The notes under the pieces: model-generated
Databases searched by the model: none
What the model saw: the letters and a program-made list of their open reading frames with translations, nothing else
What the model was told of the DNA's origin: nothing
Source of the DNA: Pseudalkalibacillus salsuginis
GTDB lineage: Bacteria > Bacillota > Bacilli > Bacillales > Fictibacillaceae
Reading direction: 5' to 3'
Assembly: GCF_021646685.1 (NCBI RefSeq)
Contig: NZ_JAKJHW010000005.1
Location: forward strand, 1 to 64,000
DNA: 64,000 nt
Made by a program: the position numbers and the translations under genes
Shown: one piece after another, positions 33,108-44,498 of the stretch
Layout: each line of letters starts with the position of its first letter
How positions within the stretch are numbered: the stretch's first letter is position 1

Positions 33108-34472
33108 ATGAGTGATCTTTTTTCAGATCGGATCCCTCCTCATAATATTGAAGCAGAGCAGGCAGTCCTAGGGGCTGTCTTTCTAGAGCCTGAATCGTTG
33201 ACGACAGCAACAGAACTCCTGATGCCTGAAGATTTTTACCGTGCAGCTCATCAACGCATTTTTTCTGTTATGGTCGATTTGACAGATAAAGGGGAGCCTA
33301 TTGACCTAGTAACGGTCACATCGGAATTACAGGATCGTAAGCTTCTAGAGGAAGTAGGCGGGGTATCTTATTTAAGTGACCTTGCCAATTCAGTACCAAC
33401 AGCTGCGAATATCGAATATTATGGGCAAATCGTGGAAGAAAAGTCGTTGCTCAGAAGATTGATCCGCACGGCAACAGATATTGCAGCAAACGGTTATTCT
33501 CGTGAAGATGAAGTAGAACAAATTCTAAATGAAGCTGAAAAGAATATTCTAGCAGTTGCACAAAGAAAAAATACCGGTGTTTTCAAATCGATTAAAGATG
33601 TTCTCGTTCAAGCCTACGATAATATTGAAATTCTCCAAAATAAAAAAGGAGACATCACCGGGATCCCGACTGGCTTTGTTGAACTGGATCGGATAACGGC
33701 TGGCTTCCAGCGAAATGACTTGATCATCGTTGCAGCCCGTCCATCAGTCGGTAAAACAGCCTTTGCATTGAATATTGCACAAAATGTAGCTACCAAAACA
33801 GATGAGAATGTAGCGATTTTCAGTTTGGAGATGGGAGCAGAGCAGCTTGTCATGCGTATGCTTTGTGCAGAAGGCAATATCGATGCACAGCGCCTCCGAA
33901 CAGGAGATCTGCAGCCTGAAGACTGGCAAAAGCTGACGATGGCAATGGGCAGCCTTTCGAACGCCGGTATCTATATTGATGACACGCCAGGTGTGCGTGT
34001 CAGTGATATTCGGGCGAAATGTCGTCGTTTAAAGCAAGAAAAAGGACTTGGTATGATCTTGATCGACTATATGCAACTGATTCTGGGAAATGGAAAGCCA
34101 GGGGAGAACCGTCAGCAGGAAGTATCTGAAATTTCCCGTTCATTGAAAGGGCTCGCACGTGAACTGGAAGTGCCGGTCATTTCACTTTCACAGCTATCCC
34201 GAGGAGTAGAATCACGACAGGATAAACGACCGATGATGTCTGATATCCGTGAATCAGGAAGTATCGAGCAGGACGCAGATATCATCGCCTTCCTATATCG
34301 GGATGATTATTATGATAAAGAAAGTGAAAATAAAGATATCATTGAGATTATCATAGCAAAGCAACGTAATGGCCCAGTCGGAACCGTCGAGCTTGCTTTC
34401 GTTAAAGAATATAACAAGTTTGTCAATTTAGAACGACGGTTTAATGAGAATGAAATGCCGCCTGGCGCATAG
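33108..34472 (+). CDS. dnaC: Replicative DNA helicase (DnaB-type)
   Basis: Hexameric fork helicase, named DnaC in B. subtilis. The 454-residue protein has the N-terminal primase-binding domain (PHNIEAEQAVLGAVF) and a RecA-like domain with Walker A ARPSVGKTAFALN, Walker B MILIDYMQLI and SQLSRGVESR. It follows rplI as usual. Confidence 0.97.
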   Translation: MSDLFSDRIPPHNIEAEQAVLGAVFLEPESLTTATELLMPEDFYRAAHQRIFSVMVDLTDKGEPIDLVTVTSELQDRKLLEEVGGVSYLSDLANSVPTAANIEYYGQIVEEKSLLRRLIRTATDIAANGYSREDEVEQILNEAEKNILAVAQRKNTGVFKSIKDVLVQAYDNIEILQNKKGDITGIPTGFVELDRITAGFQRNDLIIVAARPSVGKTAFALNIAQNVATKTDENVAIFSLEMGAEQLVMRMLCAEGNIDAQRLRTGDLQPEDWQKLTMAMGSLSNAGIYIDDTPGVRVSDIRAKCRRLKQEKGLGMILIDYMQLILGNGKPGENRQQEVSEISRSLKGLARELEVPVISLSQLSRGVESRQDKRPMMSDIRESGSIEQDADIIAFLYRDDYYDKESENKDIIEIIIAKQRNGPVGTVELAFVKEYNKFVNLERRFNENEMPPGA

Positions 34473-34474
34473 GG

Positions 34475-34519
34475 GGCTGTCCCAATAGTGTCAGACACTT
34501 TAGGGACAGCCTCTTTTTT
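34475..34519 (+). terminator. dnaC terminator
   Basis: Perfect 9-bp stem GGCTGTCCC (34475-34483) with GGGACAGCC (34503-34511), then TCTTTTTT. Confidence 0.9.
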
Positions 34520-34523
34520 CACG

Positions 34524-34630
34524 TTAGGAAAGTATAACCTTTCTACATGAAGTAAGTTCGACGTAGAGGAAAAGCTTTACGAACCAAGTACAAGGGCAAC
34601 TAAGGCTCAGCCTGCGCTTAAGGCGCAAAG
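34524..34630. repeat. Interspersed repeat family B, copy 2
   Basis: AGGAAAGTATAACCTTTCT, then GCAACTAAGGCTCAGCCTGC, shared with the copy at 26841-26914. It directly abuts a family A copy on its right. Confidence 0.75.
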
Positions 34631-34780
34631 GATAAAAAGTATAAAAATTTTGGTTGCGGTGAAGAATATCTAGCTCCACCACCAACCACTTGGATCACTT
34701 CAGACCTCCTGCGGCAGCACCAGCCTCCTCGTCGGACTTCCAGTGACCTTCGTGGTTAACCAGGCGTTTCCGCTTTTCTT
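34631..34780. repeat. Interspersed repeat family A, copy 6 (short form, inverted)
   Basis: Starts GATAAAAAGT and ends CGCTTTTCTT, containing CCACTTGGATCACTTCAG and TTCCAGTGACCTTCGTGG, as in the other copies. Confidence 0.9.
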
Positions 34781-34818
34781 ATACAATATAGCAGGGTTTG
34801 AAAATTTTGGTTGAGTGA

Positions 34819-36243
<1,425 letters not shown>

Positions 36244-36251
36244 ATTGATTA

Positions 36252-36288
36252 ACCCAGGTATCGAAGGCGATATCTGGGTCTTTTTTTT
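36252..36288 (+). terminator. purA terminator
   Basis: Stem ACCCAGGTATC with GATATCTGGGT (36252-36279), then a run of eight T. Confidence 0.9.
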
Positions 36289-36293
36289 AAAAG

Positions 36294-36361
36294 GATAAGA
36301 AAGCCTCCTCGTTGGACTTCTAGTGACCTTCGTGGCTAACCAGGGCGTTCCCGCTTTTCTT
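36294..36361. repeat. Interspersed repeat family A, copy 7 (internally deleted)
   Basis: Only GATAAGAAAG joined to the last 60 bases (CCTCCTCGTTGGACTTC to CGCTTTTCTT) remains. The ends are kept while the middle is lost. Confidence 0.85.
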
Positions 36362-36408
36362 GTATTATAATTCAGCGTAAGCCGATAATATCATTACAAC
36401 GATTCTCA

Positions 36409-36437
36409 TTGAAATTTAATAGATTACATGATACTAT
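36409..36437 (+). promoter_or_regulatory. Promoter for the tRNA pair
   Basis: TTGAAA (36409-36414), a 17-base spacer and TACTAT (36432-36437), about 95 bases before tRNA-Asp. Confidence 0.6.
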
Positions 36438-36531
36438 TTACTTTGTCGGTCAAAAGATAAACAGAGGGAATATTCATAGGACCTGTGGTAGAGTCCACCA
36501 TGGTTCACCATTTACTACGAGAAACTAGCTT

Positions 36532-36607
36532 GGACCCGTGGTGTAGGGGTTAACATGCCTGCCTGTCACGCAGGAGATCGCCGGTTCAAATCCGGTCGGG
36601 TCCGCCA
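36532..36607 (+). tRNA. tRNA-Asp (GTC)
   Basis: 76 bases with a full cloverleaf: acceptor GGACCCG/CGGGTCC, anticodon GTC in CTGTCAC, T arm GGTTCAAATCC and encoded CCA. Confidence 0.98.
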
Positions 36608-36709
36608 TCTATATGTTCAGTTCAACGCTGGATCATCAGCGAGCTATCCGATACATTAACCTCCTCGCATAAGGGATAGGGAATGAGAACAAATTTAATA
36701 CATCCACAT

Positions 36710-36785
<76 letters not shown>

Positions 36786-36789
36786 TCAT

Positions 36790-36816
36790 GCATGACTTAG
36801 AAATCATGCTTTTTTT
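36790..36816 (+). terminator. Terminator after tRNA-Phe
   Basis: Stem GCATGA (36790-36795) with TCATGC (36804-36809), then a run of T. Confidence 0.85.
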
Positions 36817-36878
36817 ATGCCGTTTTTTAGGATTAAATCCCTATATACCCAAATAAATGGAAAACCTTTTACAACAAC

Positions 36879-36895
36879 AATACAGTTTCATTACA
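36879..36895 (-). promoter_or_regulatory. Possible WalR box
   Basis: On the minus strand TGTAAT-GAAAC-TGTATT fits the WalR direct repeat TGTWAH-N5-TGTWAH at 11 of 12 defined positions. It lies about 140 bases before the M23 peptidase gene, a type of gene often under WalR, though its orientation points away from the gene. Confidence 0.35.
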
Positions 36896-37033
36896 AAACG
36901 ATGTAATATATTGTCGGATAATTTGGACTTATGATACCGTTTATATCGGTGTCATCTCTATAAATAGACTAAAAGTCACAATGATATCTAACCAATTATG
37001 TTGCAGAATACATAGTAGGAGGGGACAAAAGTT

Positions 37034-38536
37034 TTGGGTATGGGGAAGAGTAGGTTAAATAGAGCCATGGGAAAAAGCAGGGTAAAAACGGCCAGGCTCT
37101 GGAGAATACAAAAAATAACAGTATTGACCGTTCTAGTAATTATACTGGGATCGTTAGGCTTCACGGCCACTACACAAGCTTCAGATGATCGCTTTGAACT
37201 GATCAAAACAGTTTATCATGTGTATGTGGGCGGGGAAAATATCGGTCTAGTGAATGAGAAGAGTTTTGTGGAAGACATTAAAAAAGATATCCAGGTGAAA
37301 GCTGAAGATCGTTTCAAGAATGTAGAGCTGGTTATTAATGAAACTGTGGAGTACGTTCCTGAAAGAATCTTCAATCCGGAGATCAATCATCCATCAGTCA
37401 AGCAAAAGCTTGAGGACCGTCTTACGATCGGTATACAAGGTGTAAAACTGTCATTCGGTGGAAAAACACTCGGCTATTTCAAGAACGAAGAAGCAGCTGA
37501 GGAAGTACTCCGCGAGTTAAAGCTAATATATACAGACGGACAAACACTTGATCAATTAGAAGAAAGCGGATCGAATAAAAAAGAGACTGAAGAAATTGAA
37601 GAAGAGGATGGTAAGAAAGAAGATAAAGTTTTAAGTATATCTTTTGATGAAAAGGTAGATATTGAACCATCGAAAGTGCAAGCTGAAGATCTTACAGAAC
37701 TTAAAGATGCTTTATCCAAATTCAAAAAGGGTACCTTGGAAACACAAAAACATGAAGTGAAAAAAGGTGAAACAATCAAATCGATCGTAAAGAAGTATGA
37801 CCTGAACCAGGAAAAGTTATATGAATTGAATCCTAAGCTCAATAAAGACGATAAATTGAAGGAAGGGCAAGAACTGGTTGTATTGGCATATGAGCCCTAT
37901 GCACAAGTGATTGTCAAAGAAAGATTGACCAAGGAATATACGATCGATCATAAAACAGAAGTCAAAAATGACGATTCAATGCTAAAAGGTAAAACAAAAA
38001 TAGACCAAAAAGGTAAAGATGGTAAGAAAGCTGTCCAATATACCATTACCAAAACAAATGGAAAAGTGACTAAAGAAGAAGTTTTGAATGAGGAAATCCT
38101 TTCTAAACCAGTCAAGGAAATCAAGCATAAAGGGACGAAGGTCATCCCATCACGCGGGACCGGCTCCTTCCAATGGCCTGCAGTTGGTGGTTATGTGTCC
38201 AGCTATAAAGGCCAACGCTGGGGCAGGGCCCATAAAGGAATCGATATCGCACGCCCAAGCGAGCGCTCAATCCTGGCAGCAGATAATGGAAAAGTTATAT
38301 CCGCAGGCTATACAACAAGCGGATATGGGAATAAAATTGAAATAAACCATAATAACGGATTTAAAACGGTATATGCGCATCTTGCTTCGATCAGTGTCTC
38401 ACCTGGACAAACTGTCAAAAAAGGACAAAAGATCGGTGTCATGGGTTCTACAGGAAATTCAACGGGTGTGCACCTGCACTTTGAACTTTATAAGAACGGT
38501 GCGCTGCAAAATCCTTTGAATTATGTAAGCCAATAA
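37034..38536 (+). CDS. Cell-wall M23 endopeptidase with LysM and G5 domains
   Basis: A 500-residue exported peptidoglycan hydrolase. It has a membrane or signal segment (about 28-48), a middle region with an acidic linker near 178-200, a LysM-like motif (HEVKKGETIKSIVKKYDL, about 238-282), a G5-like domain (about 290-365) and a C-terminal M23 domain with HKGIDIA and HLHFEL, the zinc ligands. Start is TTG at 37034, ten bases after GGAGGGG; an ATG at 37040 is less well spaced. The walRK operon follows, and WalRK often controls such enzymes. Confidence 0.92.
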   Translation: MGMGKSRLNRAMGKSRVKTARLWRIQKITVLTVLVIILGSLGFTATTQASDDRFELIKTVYHVYVGGENIGLVNEKSFVEDIKKDIQVKAEDRFKNVELVINETVEYVPERIFNPEINHPSVKQKLEDRLTIGIQGVKLSFGGKTLGYFKNEEAAEEVLRELKLIYTDGQTLDQLEESGSNKKETEEIEEEDGKKEDKVLSISFDEKVDIEPSKVQAEDLTELKDALSKFKKGTLETQKHEVKKGETIKSIVKKYDLNQEKLYELNPKLNKDDKLKEGQELVVLAYEPYAQVIVKERLTKEYTIDHKTEVKNDDSMLKGKTKIDQKGKDGKKAVQYTITKTNGKVTKEEVLNEEILSKPVKEIKHKGTKVIPSRGTGSFQWPAVGGYVSSYKGQRWGRAHKGIDIARPSERSILAADNGKVISAGYTTSGYGNKIEINHNNGFKTVYAHLASISVSPGQTVKKGQKIGVMGSTGNSTGVHLHFELYKNGALQNPLNYVSQ

Positions 38537-38542
38537 TCAGAT

Positions 38543-38575
38543 ACCTCTGGCAGGTCATTCCTGCTGGAGGTTTTT
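38543..38575 (+). terminator. M23 gene terminator
   Basis: Stem ACCTC-GCAGG with CCTGC-GAGGT (38543-38571), then TTTTT. Confidence 0.85.
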
Positions 38576-38697
38576 CTATAATGGGGTATTACACCTGCAG
38601 ATTTCCTCATATCGACATAGTGTGGTAAAATAAGTGAAAACTATGAAAACGAAGTTTAAAAATATACATCCTATTGAATTGGTTTTAACGCGCACTT

Positions 38698-38765
38698 AAA
38701 GAAGGTATAAATTTCTTCTTCAGTATAAGTGCAACCATGTAAGGCTAAGCCTTCACAAGGCTTGG
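38698..38765. repeat. Interspersed repeat family B, copy 3
   Basis: AAAGAAGGTATAAATTTCTT, then ATAAGTGCAACC and AAGGCTAAGCCTT, resembling the copies at 26841 and 34524. It is immediately upstream of walR. Confidence 0.7.
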
Positions 38766-38806
38766 TAAAACCCAAGTTTTTCTTTATATGAAAAGGAGAC
38801 CAGGAT

Positions 38807-39514
38807 ATGGATAAGAAAATTTTAGTCGTTGATGATGAGAAACCGATCGCCGATATTTTGCAATTTAATCTTGAAAAAGAAGGATTCACCGTCATTTGTG
38901 CTTACGACGGTGCAACTGCGCTTGAAAAAGCAGAAGAGGAAATGCCGGACATGATTTTGCTCGATATCATGCTGCCACAAAAGGATGGTATGGAAGTATG
39001 CCGTGAAATCCGTAAGAAATATGACATGCCGATCATCATGTTGACAGCTAAAGATTCAGAAATTGACAAAGTTCTAGGCTTAGAGCTTGGTGCAGATGAT
39101 TATGTGACAAAACCATTCAGTACTCGAGAACTTATTGCTCGTGTGAAAGCGAATATGCGCCGTCATCAACAAGAGGGTGAGCGGGAAGGTCTTGATGGCA
39201 CAAGCGAAATCAAGATCGGCGCTTTGACAATACATCCCGAGGCTTATCTTGTGACAAAGCGGGGAGAAACCATTGAGTTGACTCATCGTGAGTTTGAATT
39301 GCTTCATTATATGGCCAAGCATATCGGGCAGGTCATGACCCGTGAACATTTGCTTCAAACTGTATGGGGATATGACTATTTTGGTGATGTACGTACAGTA
39401 GACGTAACAGTACGTCGTTTAAGAGAAAAAGTGGAGGACAACCCTAGTCACCCAATGTGGATCATTACAAGACGGGGAGTAGGGTATTATCTAAGAAATC
39501 CAGACCAGGAGTAA
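38807..39514 (+). CDS. walR: Response regulator WalR
   Basis: An OmpR-type regulator of cell-wall hydrolase genes, essential in many Firmicutes. The 235-residue protein has a receiver domain with the phosphorylated aspartate at 53 ([11 protein letters not shown]) and K at TKPFS, and a winged helix ending [24 protein letters not shown] precedes the ATG. First gene of the six-gene wal operon. Confidence 0.98.
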   Translation: MDKKILVVDDEKPIADILQFNLEKEGFTVICAYDGATALEKAEEEMPDMILLDIMLPQKDGMEVCREIRKKYDMPIIMLTAKDSEIDKVLGLELGADDYVTKPFSTRELIARVKANMRRHQQEGEREGLDGTSEIKIGALTIHPEAYLVTKRGETIELTHREFELLHYMAKHIGQVMTREHLLQTVWGYDYFGDVRTVDVTVRRLREKVEDNPSHPMWIITRRGVGYYLRNPDQE

Positions 39515-39518
39515 TTCA

Positions 39519-41345
39519 ATGGAAAAGGTTGGCTTCTTTAAATCAATACATTTTAAGTTTGTTGTGGTTTATATACTTCTTATCATAATCGCCATGCAAG
39601 TCATTGGCGTTCTTTTTATGGAGCGGCAAGAAGATAAATTGAAGGGTAACTTCACAAAGAATGTTGATGAAAATGCTGACATGATAGAAGTTAATTTAGA
39701 AGGAGAACTAGAAAAGATCATTAAAGATACAGAGAAAGAAGAATCTTATCAAAATTTGACCTCTTTAATAAGAGACTTGTCCTATTCCGATATGGACCGT
39801 TTGTTAGTTGTTAACCTCGATCAACAGATTATAGCAGCCAGTGATGAGAGTTTGGTCGGCAGGAAAACTTCTGATAATATGATTTCGATTTCCCAGGCTC
39901 TATTAGGTTCACCGACGAACGATATTTTTCAGAAAAAAGTCGGGGATCAACTTGTCCGTACTTATGTCGTTGCAAAACCAATCCAGACCCCTAGTGGTCA
40001 AGTCTTAGGTGCCTTATATATTGAAGCATCCATTGAGGAAATATATGAATTGTCGCGGACACTCAACGAAATTCTTGCAAATGCGACAATTATTGCCCTG
40101 GCAATAACCGCATTACTAGGCATAATTCTCGCAAGAACAATCACCCGCCCGTTAGCTGATATGCAGAAGCAGGCACAAGTCATGGCGAGGGGAGACTTCA
40201 CCCGTAAAGTGCGTGTCTATGATAGGGACGAAATTGGCCAGTTGGCTGCATCTTTTAATGATCTGACAAACAAGCTGCAGGAAGCGAATGAAATTACCGA
40301 AAGTGAACGTACGAAGCTTCGTTCGGTCCTTTCTTATATGACAGATGGCGTCATTGCAACTGACCGTGAGGGTTATATCATTCTAATGAATGACCGTGCA
40401 GAGGAAATGTTGTCTTTATCACGCCATGAAGCGATGGGCTTGTTTTTACCAGAAATTTTAGGTTTAGAACAAGATTTTTCTATTGACCAGCTTGAAGAAT
40501 CACCGAGTTCATTGATTTTAGACTATAGCTCAAAAGAAGTGCCTTTTATTATCCGGGCAAGTTTCTCTGTGATCCAGAAGGATGATGGTCCGGTGAATGG
40601 GATGATTACCGTTTTGCACGACGTAACAGAACAAGAACAAATTGAGAAAGAACGCAGGGAGTTCGTATCTAACGTATCTCATGAACTTAGGACCCCATTG
40701 ACGACAATGAGAAGTTACTTGGAAGCCTTGGCAGAAGGTGCCTGGCAGGATGAAAATCTCGCACCGAAGTTCTTGAACGTCACACAGACAGAGACAGAAC
40801 GGATGATCCGTCTAGTAACAGATTTACTCCAATTATCAAAAATGGATAATAAAGACTATCAGTTAAACTTCCGGAAGGTTAATTTGACGGAGATGATGCA
40901 ACAAGTCATCGATCGGTTTGAGATGTCAAAAAGTGAAAAAATCTCATTTGAAAAGCATTTATACAATAAACCACTGCCTGTAAGGATAGATCCAGATAAA
41001 ATCATTCAAGTGTTGGATAATATCATCTCAAACGCATTGAAATATTCTCCAGACGGCGGTAAAGTCACCTTCAACCTTATAAAAGAAGCGACCAATGTCC
41101 ATATCAGCATAAAAGATGAGGGCGTTGGAATTCCGAAGCAAAACCTTACAAAAATCTTTGAACGATTCTATCGTGTCGATAAGGCGAGGTCACGAGAAAT
41201 TGGCGGTACAGGTCTTGGACTTGCGATCGCGAGTGAGGTCGTCAAGGCGCATAACGGGGAAATCTGGGCAGAAAGTGAGTTTGGAAAAGGCACGACGATT
41301 CATGTGAAGCTTCCGACTCATCAAACCAGGGAGGAAAGAGTGTAA
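39519..41345 (+). CDS. walK: Sensor histidine kinase WalK
   Basis: Membrane kinase partner of WalR. The 608-residue protein has two membrane segments (about 12-32 and 185-205) around an extracellular PAS-like sensor, then HAMP, a cytoplasmic PAS domain, HisKA with the phospho-acceptor His388 (SHELRTPLTTM), and the ATPase motifs NIISNALKYSPDGG, DEGVGIP and GGTGLGLAI. It overlaps yycH by one base. Confidence 0.98.
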   Translation: MEKVGFFKSIHFKFVVVYILLIIIAMQVIGVLFMERQEDKLKGNFTKNVDENADMIEVNLEGELEKIIKDTEKEESYQNLTSLIRDLSYSDMDRLLVVNLDQQIIAASDESLVGRKTSDNMISISQALLGSPTNDIFQKKVGDQLVRTYVVAKPIQTPSGQVLGALYIEASIEEIYELSRTLNEILANATIIALAITALLGIILARTITRPLADMQKQAQVMARGDFTRKVRVYDRDEIGQLAASFNDLTNKLQEANEITESERTKLRSVLSYMTDGVIATDREGYIILMNDRAEEMLSLSRHEAMGLFLPEILGLEQDFSIDQLEESPSSLILDYSSKEVPFIIRASFSVIQKDDGPVNGMITVLHDVTEQEQIEKERREFVSNVSHELRTPLTTMRSYLEALAEGAWQDENLAPKFLNVTQTETERMIRLVTDLLQLSKMDNKDYQLNFRKVNLTEMMQQVIDRFEMSKSEKISFEKHLYNKPLPVRIDPDKIIQVLDNIISNALKYSPDGGKVTFNLIKEATNVHISIKDEGVGIPKQNLTKIFERFYRVDKARSREIGGTGLGLAIASEVVKAHNGEIWAESEFGKGTTIHVKLPTHQTREERV

Positions 41346-42754
41346 TGTTATGGAAGCGATTCATCCGTCCATTGAAAAAATTCTATACGACCATTTGGGA
41401 CAATATTGAAAAACTGAAGTCAGTATTGTTGACTCTTCTTATCGCACTTAGTATTTTCCTGACTTACAGCCTATGGACATTTACCCCGAATAACAATGTC
41501 CTGGAGGATGAGACGACGATCGAGACGAAAATCCCTGATGGAAAAAAGGAAAAGCTTTCGAACATCATCCAGCCTTGGCAAGTAATCATACATCATGATT
41601 CAAAGCACTACTGGTCCTATTCAACGGATCAAGATACAGTTTATAATAAGTTGCAAAGTGCTTTGCTGATCGGGAACGACCAAATCGATTATAATGAAAG
41701 GATTCAAACAGAAGGGATTGATATCACCTATCCTACCGGCATACCGGTCAGTGTACTTAAAGAAACGTTCAAATTCAGTAATGACACCCCTTTTAAGAAT
41801 TATGAGGGGAATGTAGAACGGTTGAGGGTTCATAATGATGATGGTCAATGGAAAATACAGTTCATTTTCGAAGCTGAAGAAATTGGTGAAGGGACAGATG
41901 AACATAGGGATCCGGTCGTCTTTCAATATGAGATCTCGGATAAATCCACCAATGCATTGATTGAAATGATGGTAACGTCAAAAAATACGGTGGAAGTCGA
42001 TGAGTATGAGTTTGAAGGTAATACCTTTTACTTACCAATTGAAAAAATGAATGTCGATACCTACTATTACTCGACAAGTGAGGTTGACATCAGCTTATTT
42101 GTAAAAGCTCTCCTGCCTCCTGGTTGGGCTAAAAGGAAGACGGACAACAAAGTTTTTTATGCTGAACCAAAGAGTCAAATCACTTATCTTCAAGACTCCA
42201 AAGAACTTACTTATATCAATCGGAACAGCCATGATGAATTGCCAAGGCAAAATGCCATCATTCAAAGTCTGGATTGGATCAATAATCATGCTGGGTGGAC
42301 AAATACATACCACCTTTATCATTACGATGATTCCTCTTTAAACACCGATACAGACAGCCATCAGAAGGAAATTTCTTATCGAATGATCATGAACGGGCTT
42401 CCGATCATGGACGATAGCATTGGGCAGATTTCATTAAAATGGATGACGAATCAAGCCAGCGAATATAACCGTTCACTAGTCTATTTGAGAGAAAAAATTT
42501 ATACACAGGACTCTTCCACAACTTTGGCAAAAGGTGCAGATGTCATCCAAGCTTTATCGGAGCTTTCCGATGCCAACAGTGTATCAGATATCACAATCGG
42601 TTATACACTCAAGCTTGATCTTGAAAGTGATAATCCAGGTATAGGCAATACGTTATTTTTAGAACCAGCTTGGTACTACAAGAACCGATCATGGACAACC
42701 TGGAGAAAAGTAGATTTTGAATCGATAGAGCCGATCAAGAATAAGGGAGGGTAA
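41345..42754 (+). CDS. yycH: WalK regulatory protein YycH
   Basis: A 469-residue protein with a short cytoplasmic start, one membrane helix (about 23-45, VLLTLLIALSIFLTYSLW) and an extracellular part. YycH and YycI bind WalK and restrain it in B. subtilis. Identification rests on position between walK and yycI, topology and length; motifs are weak. Confidence 0.93.
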   Translation: MLWKRFIRPLKKFYTTIWDNIEKLKSVLLTLLIALSIFLTYSLWTFTPNNNVLEDETTIETKIPDGKKEKLSNIIQPWQVIIHHDSKHYWSYSTDQDTVYNKLQSALLIGNDQIDYNERIQTEGIDITYPTGIPVSVLKETFKFSNDTPFKNYEGNVERLRVHNDDGQWKIQFIFEAEEIGEGTDEHRDPVVFQYEISDKSTNALIEMMVTSKNTVEVDEYEFEGNTFYLPIEKMNVDTYYYSTSEVDISLFVKALLPPGWAKRKTDNKVFYAEPKSQITYLQDSKELTYINRNSHDELPRQNAIIQSLDWINNHAGWTNTYHLYHYDDSSLNTDTDSHQKEISYRMIMNGLPIMDDSIGQISLKWMTNQASEYNRSLVYLREKIYTQDSSTTLAKGADVIQALSELSDANSVSDITIGYTLKLDLESDNPGIGNTLFLEPAWYYKNRSWTTWRKVDFESIEPIKNKGG

Positions 42755-42756
42755 GA

Positions 42757-43566
42757 ATGGACTGGAAGAATATCAAAACCATCTTCATATTTAGTTTTCT
42801 TATTCTGAATTTCTATCTTGGTTCGGAACTATATGAAAAGGAGTATCCGGATTTTGCTACCCTTAAAGAAGAAACTTTAAAAAAGTTGGATATCGAATAT
42901 AACGAAAAATTACCAACGATAGACCCGGACCTCCCCCTTGTCAGTGGGACATCTACAAAGTTCACAGACAAAGCGGCAGAAGAATTTACGAAAAAGAACG
43001 ACAACCAGGAAGTCAATGTCCTGGCCAACCAGATCATTTATTCAATATTGAAGGAACCGGTCCCTCTTTCAACGGACAGTGATAATCAAGCCGAACTTGA
43101 AACCTTTGTTGAAGAATATGTTCCAAATCATGAAAAATATGAATATTGGAAGCATGATGAGAAGCGAAATCTATATTTATTCAGACAGCATAAAGGGGAA
43201 GTTCCCTTCTATTTCAGTGACTATGTTACTGAAAAGAATCTAACTGGATTGATTGAGATATCTACGAACAAAGAAGATAAGATCACTAGTTATAAGTTGA
43301 CATCAATGGATATAACTGAACTGGATACTGACGATAAATTGATTACAGCTGAGGATGCGCTGTTAGTTCAGAACATACCTCCTGGAACTACTTTGCTAGA
43401 CATTGATCTAGTCTACTTTACATTGATTATGAATGAAGGGTGGAAGGTGTTTGTACCAAGCTGGCATATCGTTACTGAAGACCAAGAGCTGATGGTAGAT
43501 GCGACTGATTCCTCTGTCATTACCCTTGATAGTTATAAAGATGAAGTTGAAGAAAGTGAGGAATAA
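42757..43566 (+). CDS. yycI: WalK regulatory protein YycI
   Basis: A 269-residue protein with one N-terminal membrane helix ([22 protein letters not shown], about 4-25) and an extracellular domain, starting two bases after yycH. It pairs with YycH in control of WalK. Its terminal codons supply the ribosome site of walJ. Confidence 0.93.
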   Translation: MDWKNIKTIFIFSFLILNFYLGSELYEKEYPDFATLKEETLKKLDIEYNEKLPTIDPDLPLVSGTSTKFTDKAAEEFTKKNDNQEVNVLANQIIYSILKEPVPLSTDSDNQAELETFVEEYVPNHEKYEYWKHDEKRNLYLFRQHKGEVPFYFSDYVTEKNLTGLIEISTNKEDKITSYKLTSMDITELDTDDKLITAEDALLVQNIPPGTTLLDIDLVYFTLIMNEGWKVFVPSWHIVTEDQELMVDATDSSVITLDSYKDEVEESEE

Positions 43567-43567
43567 C

Positions 43568-44356
43568 GTGAAGTTTAGTGTTTTGGCTAGTGGAAGTACT
43601 GGGAACGCATGTTATGTTGAAACGGAAAAAAGCCGTCTGCTTGTTGATGTCGGTTTAAGCGGAAAGAAAATGGAGGCTTTGTTCAAAAAAATAAACCGAG
43701 ATCCACAGTTTCTCGATGGTATCCTCGTAACCCATGAGCATAGTGATCATATTAAAGGATTGGGGATATTATCACGACGTTACAAGCTGCCGATCTATGC
43801 CAATGAAAAAACATGGATTGCTATGGAAAACCAAATCGGCAAAATACCGACTGATCTGAAGTTCCATTTTGAATGCGATCGAGTACAATCCTTCGGCGAT
43901 TTGGATGTTGAGTCCTTTGGTGTATCCCATGATGCAGCCTCGCCTCAATTTTATGTGTTTCACCAAGGGGATAAGAAGCTGACCCTTGCCACTGATATGG
44001 GTTATGTCAGTGATCGGATCAAAGGGACAGTTAAAGATTCGGATATGATTATCTTTGAATCGAATCATGATATCGATATGTTGATGATGGGGAGATACCC
44101 ATGGAACATCAAGCGTCGTATACTGGGTGATCATGGCCATGTTTCTAATGAAGACGCTGGTGAAGCCCTGGCTGAAATCATTGGTGACAAAACACGTCGT
44201 ATTTATCTGGCCCATCTGAGCAAGGATAACAATATGAAAGATCTGGCAAGAATGTCGGTTCAGCAAACCTTAGAGAATCGCGGATTTGAAATCGGTGAAA
44301 AGGTAGCTCTATATGATACGGATGCAGAAGTTCCGACAGAACTCATAACGGTTTAG
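43568..44356 (+). CDS. walJ: Metallo-beta-lactamase-fold hydrolase WalJ/YycJ
   Basis: A 262-residue protein with the fold's THEHSDH motif (about residues 56-62) and ATDMGYVSD. The family is thought to act as a 5'-3' DNA exonuclease linked to repair and to co-ordination of division with replication. Start is GTG at 43568 ([13 protein letters not shown]), behind GAGGA. A frame open further upstream overlaps yycI in another phase and is not used. Confidence 0.95.
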   Translation: MKFSVLASGSTGNACYVETEKSRLLVDVGLSGKKMEALFKKINRDPQFLDGILVTHEHSDHIKGLGILSRRYKLPIYANEKTWIAMENQIGKIPTDLKFHFECDRVQSFGDLDVESFGVSHDAASPQFYVFHQGDKKLTLATDMGYVSDRIKGTVKDSDMIIFESNHDIDMLMMGRYPWNIKRRILGDHGHVSNEDAGEALAEIIGDKTRRIYLAHLSKDNNMKDLARMSVQQTLENRGFEIGEKVALYDTDAEVPTELITV

Positions 44357-44498
44357 AGAAACAGGTTTCAAAACTGTCAGTTACGGTAATATAGTATGTG
44401 GTTTATAAATGTCAAAAATCACCCATATTCCGAAGTCTGACGGTTTTTTTTGTCTATAATGGGCATAACAAAGATAACTGAAAGGGATGATGAGATAA

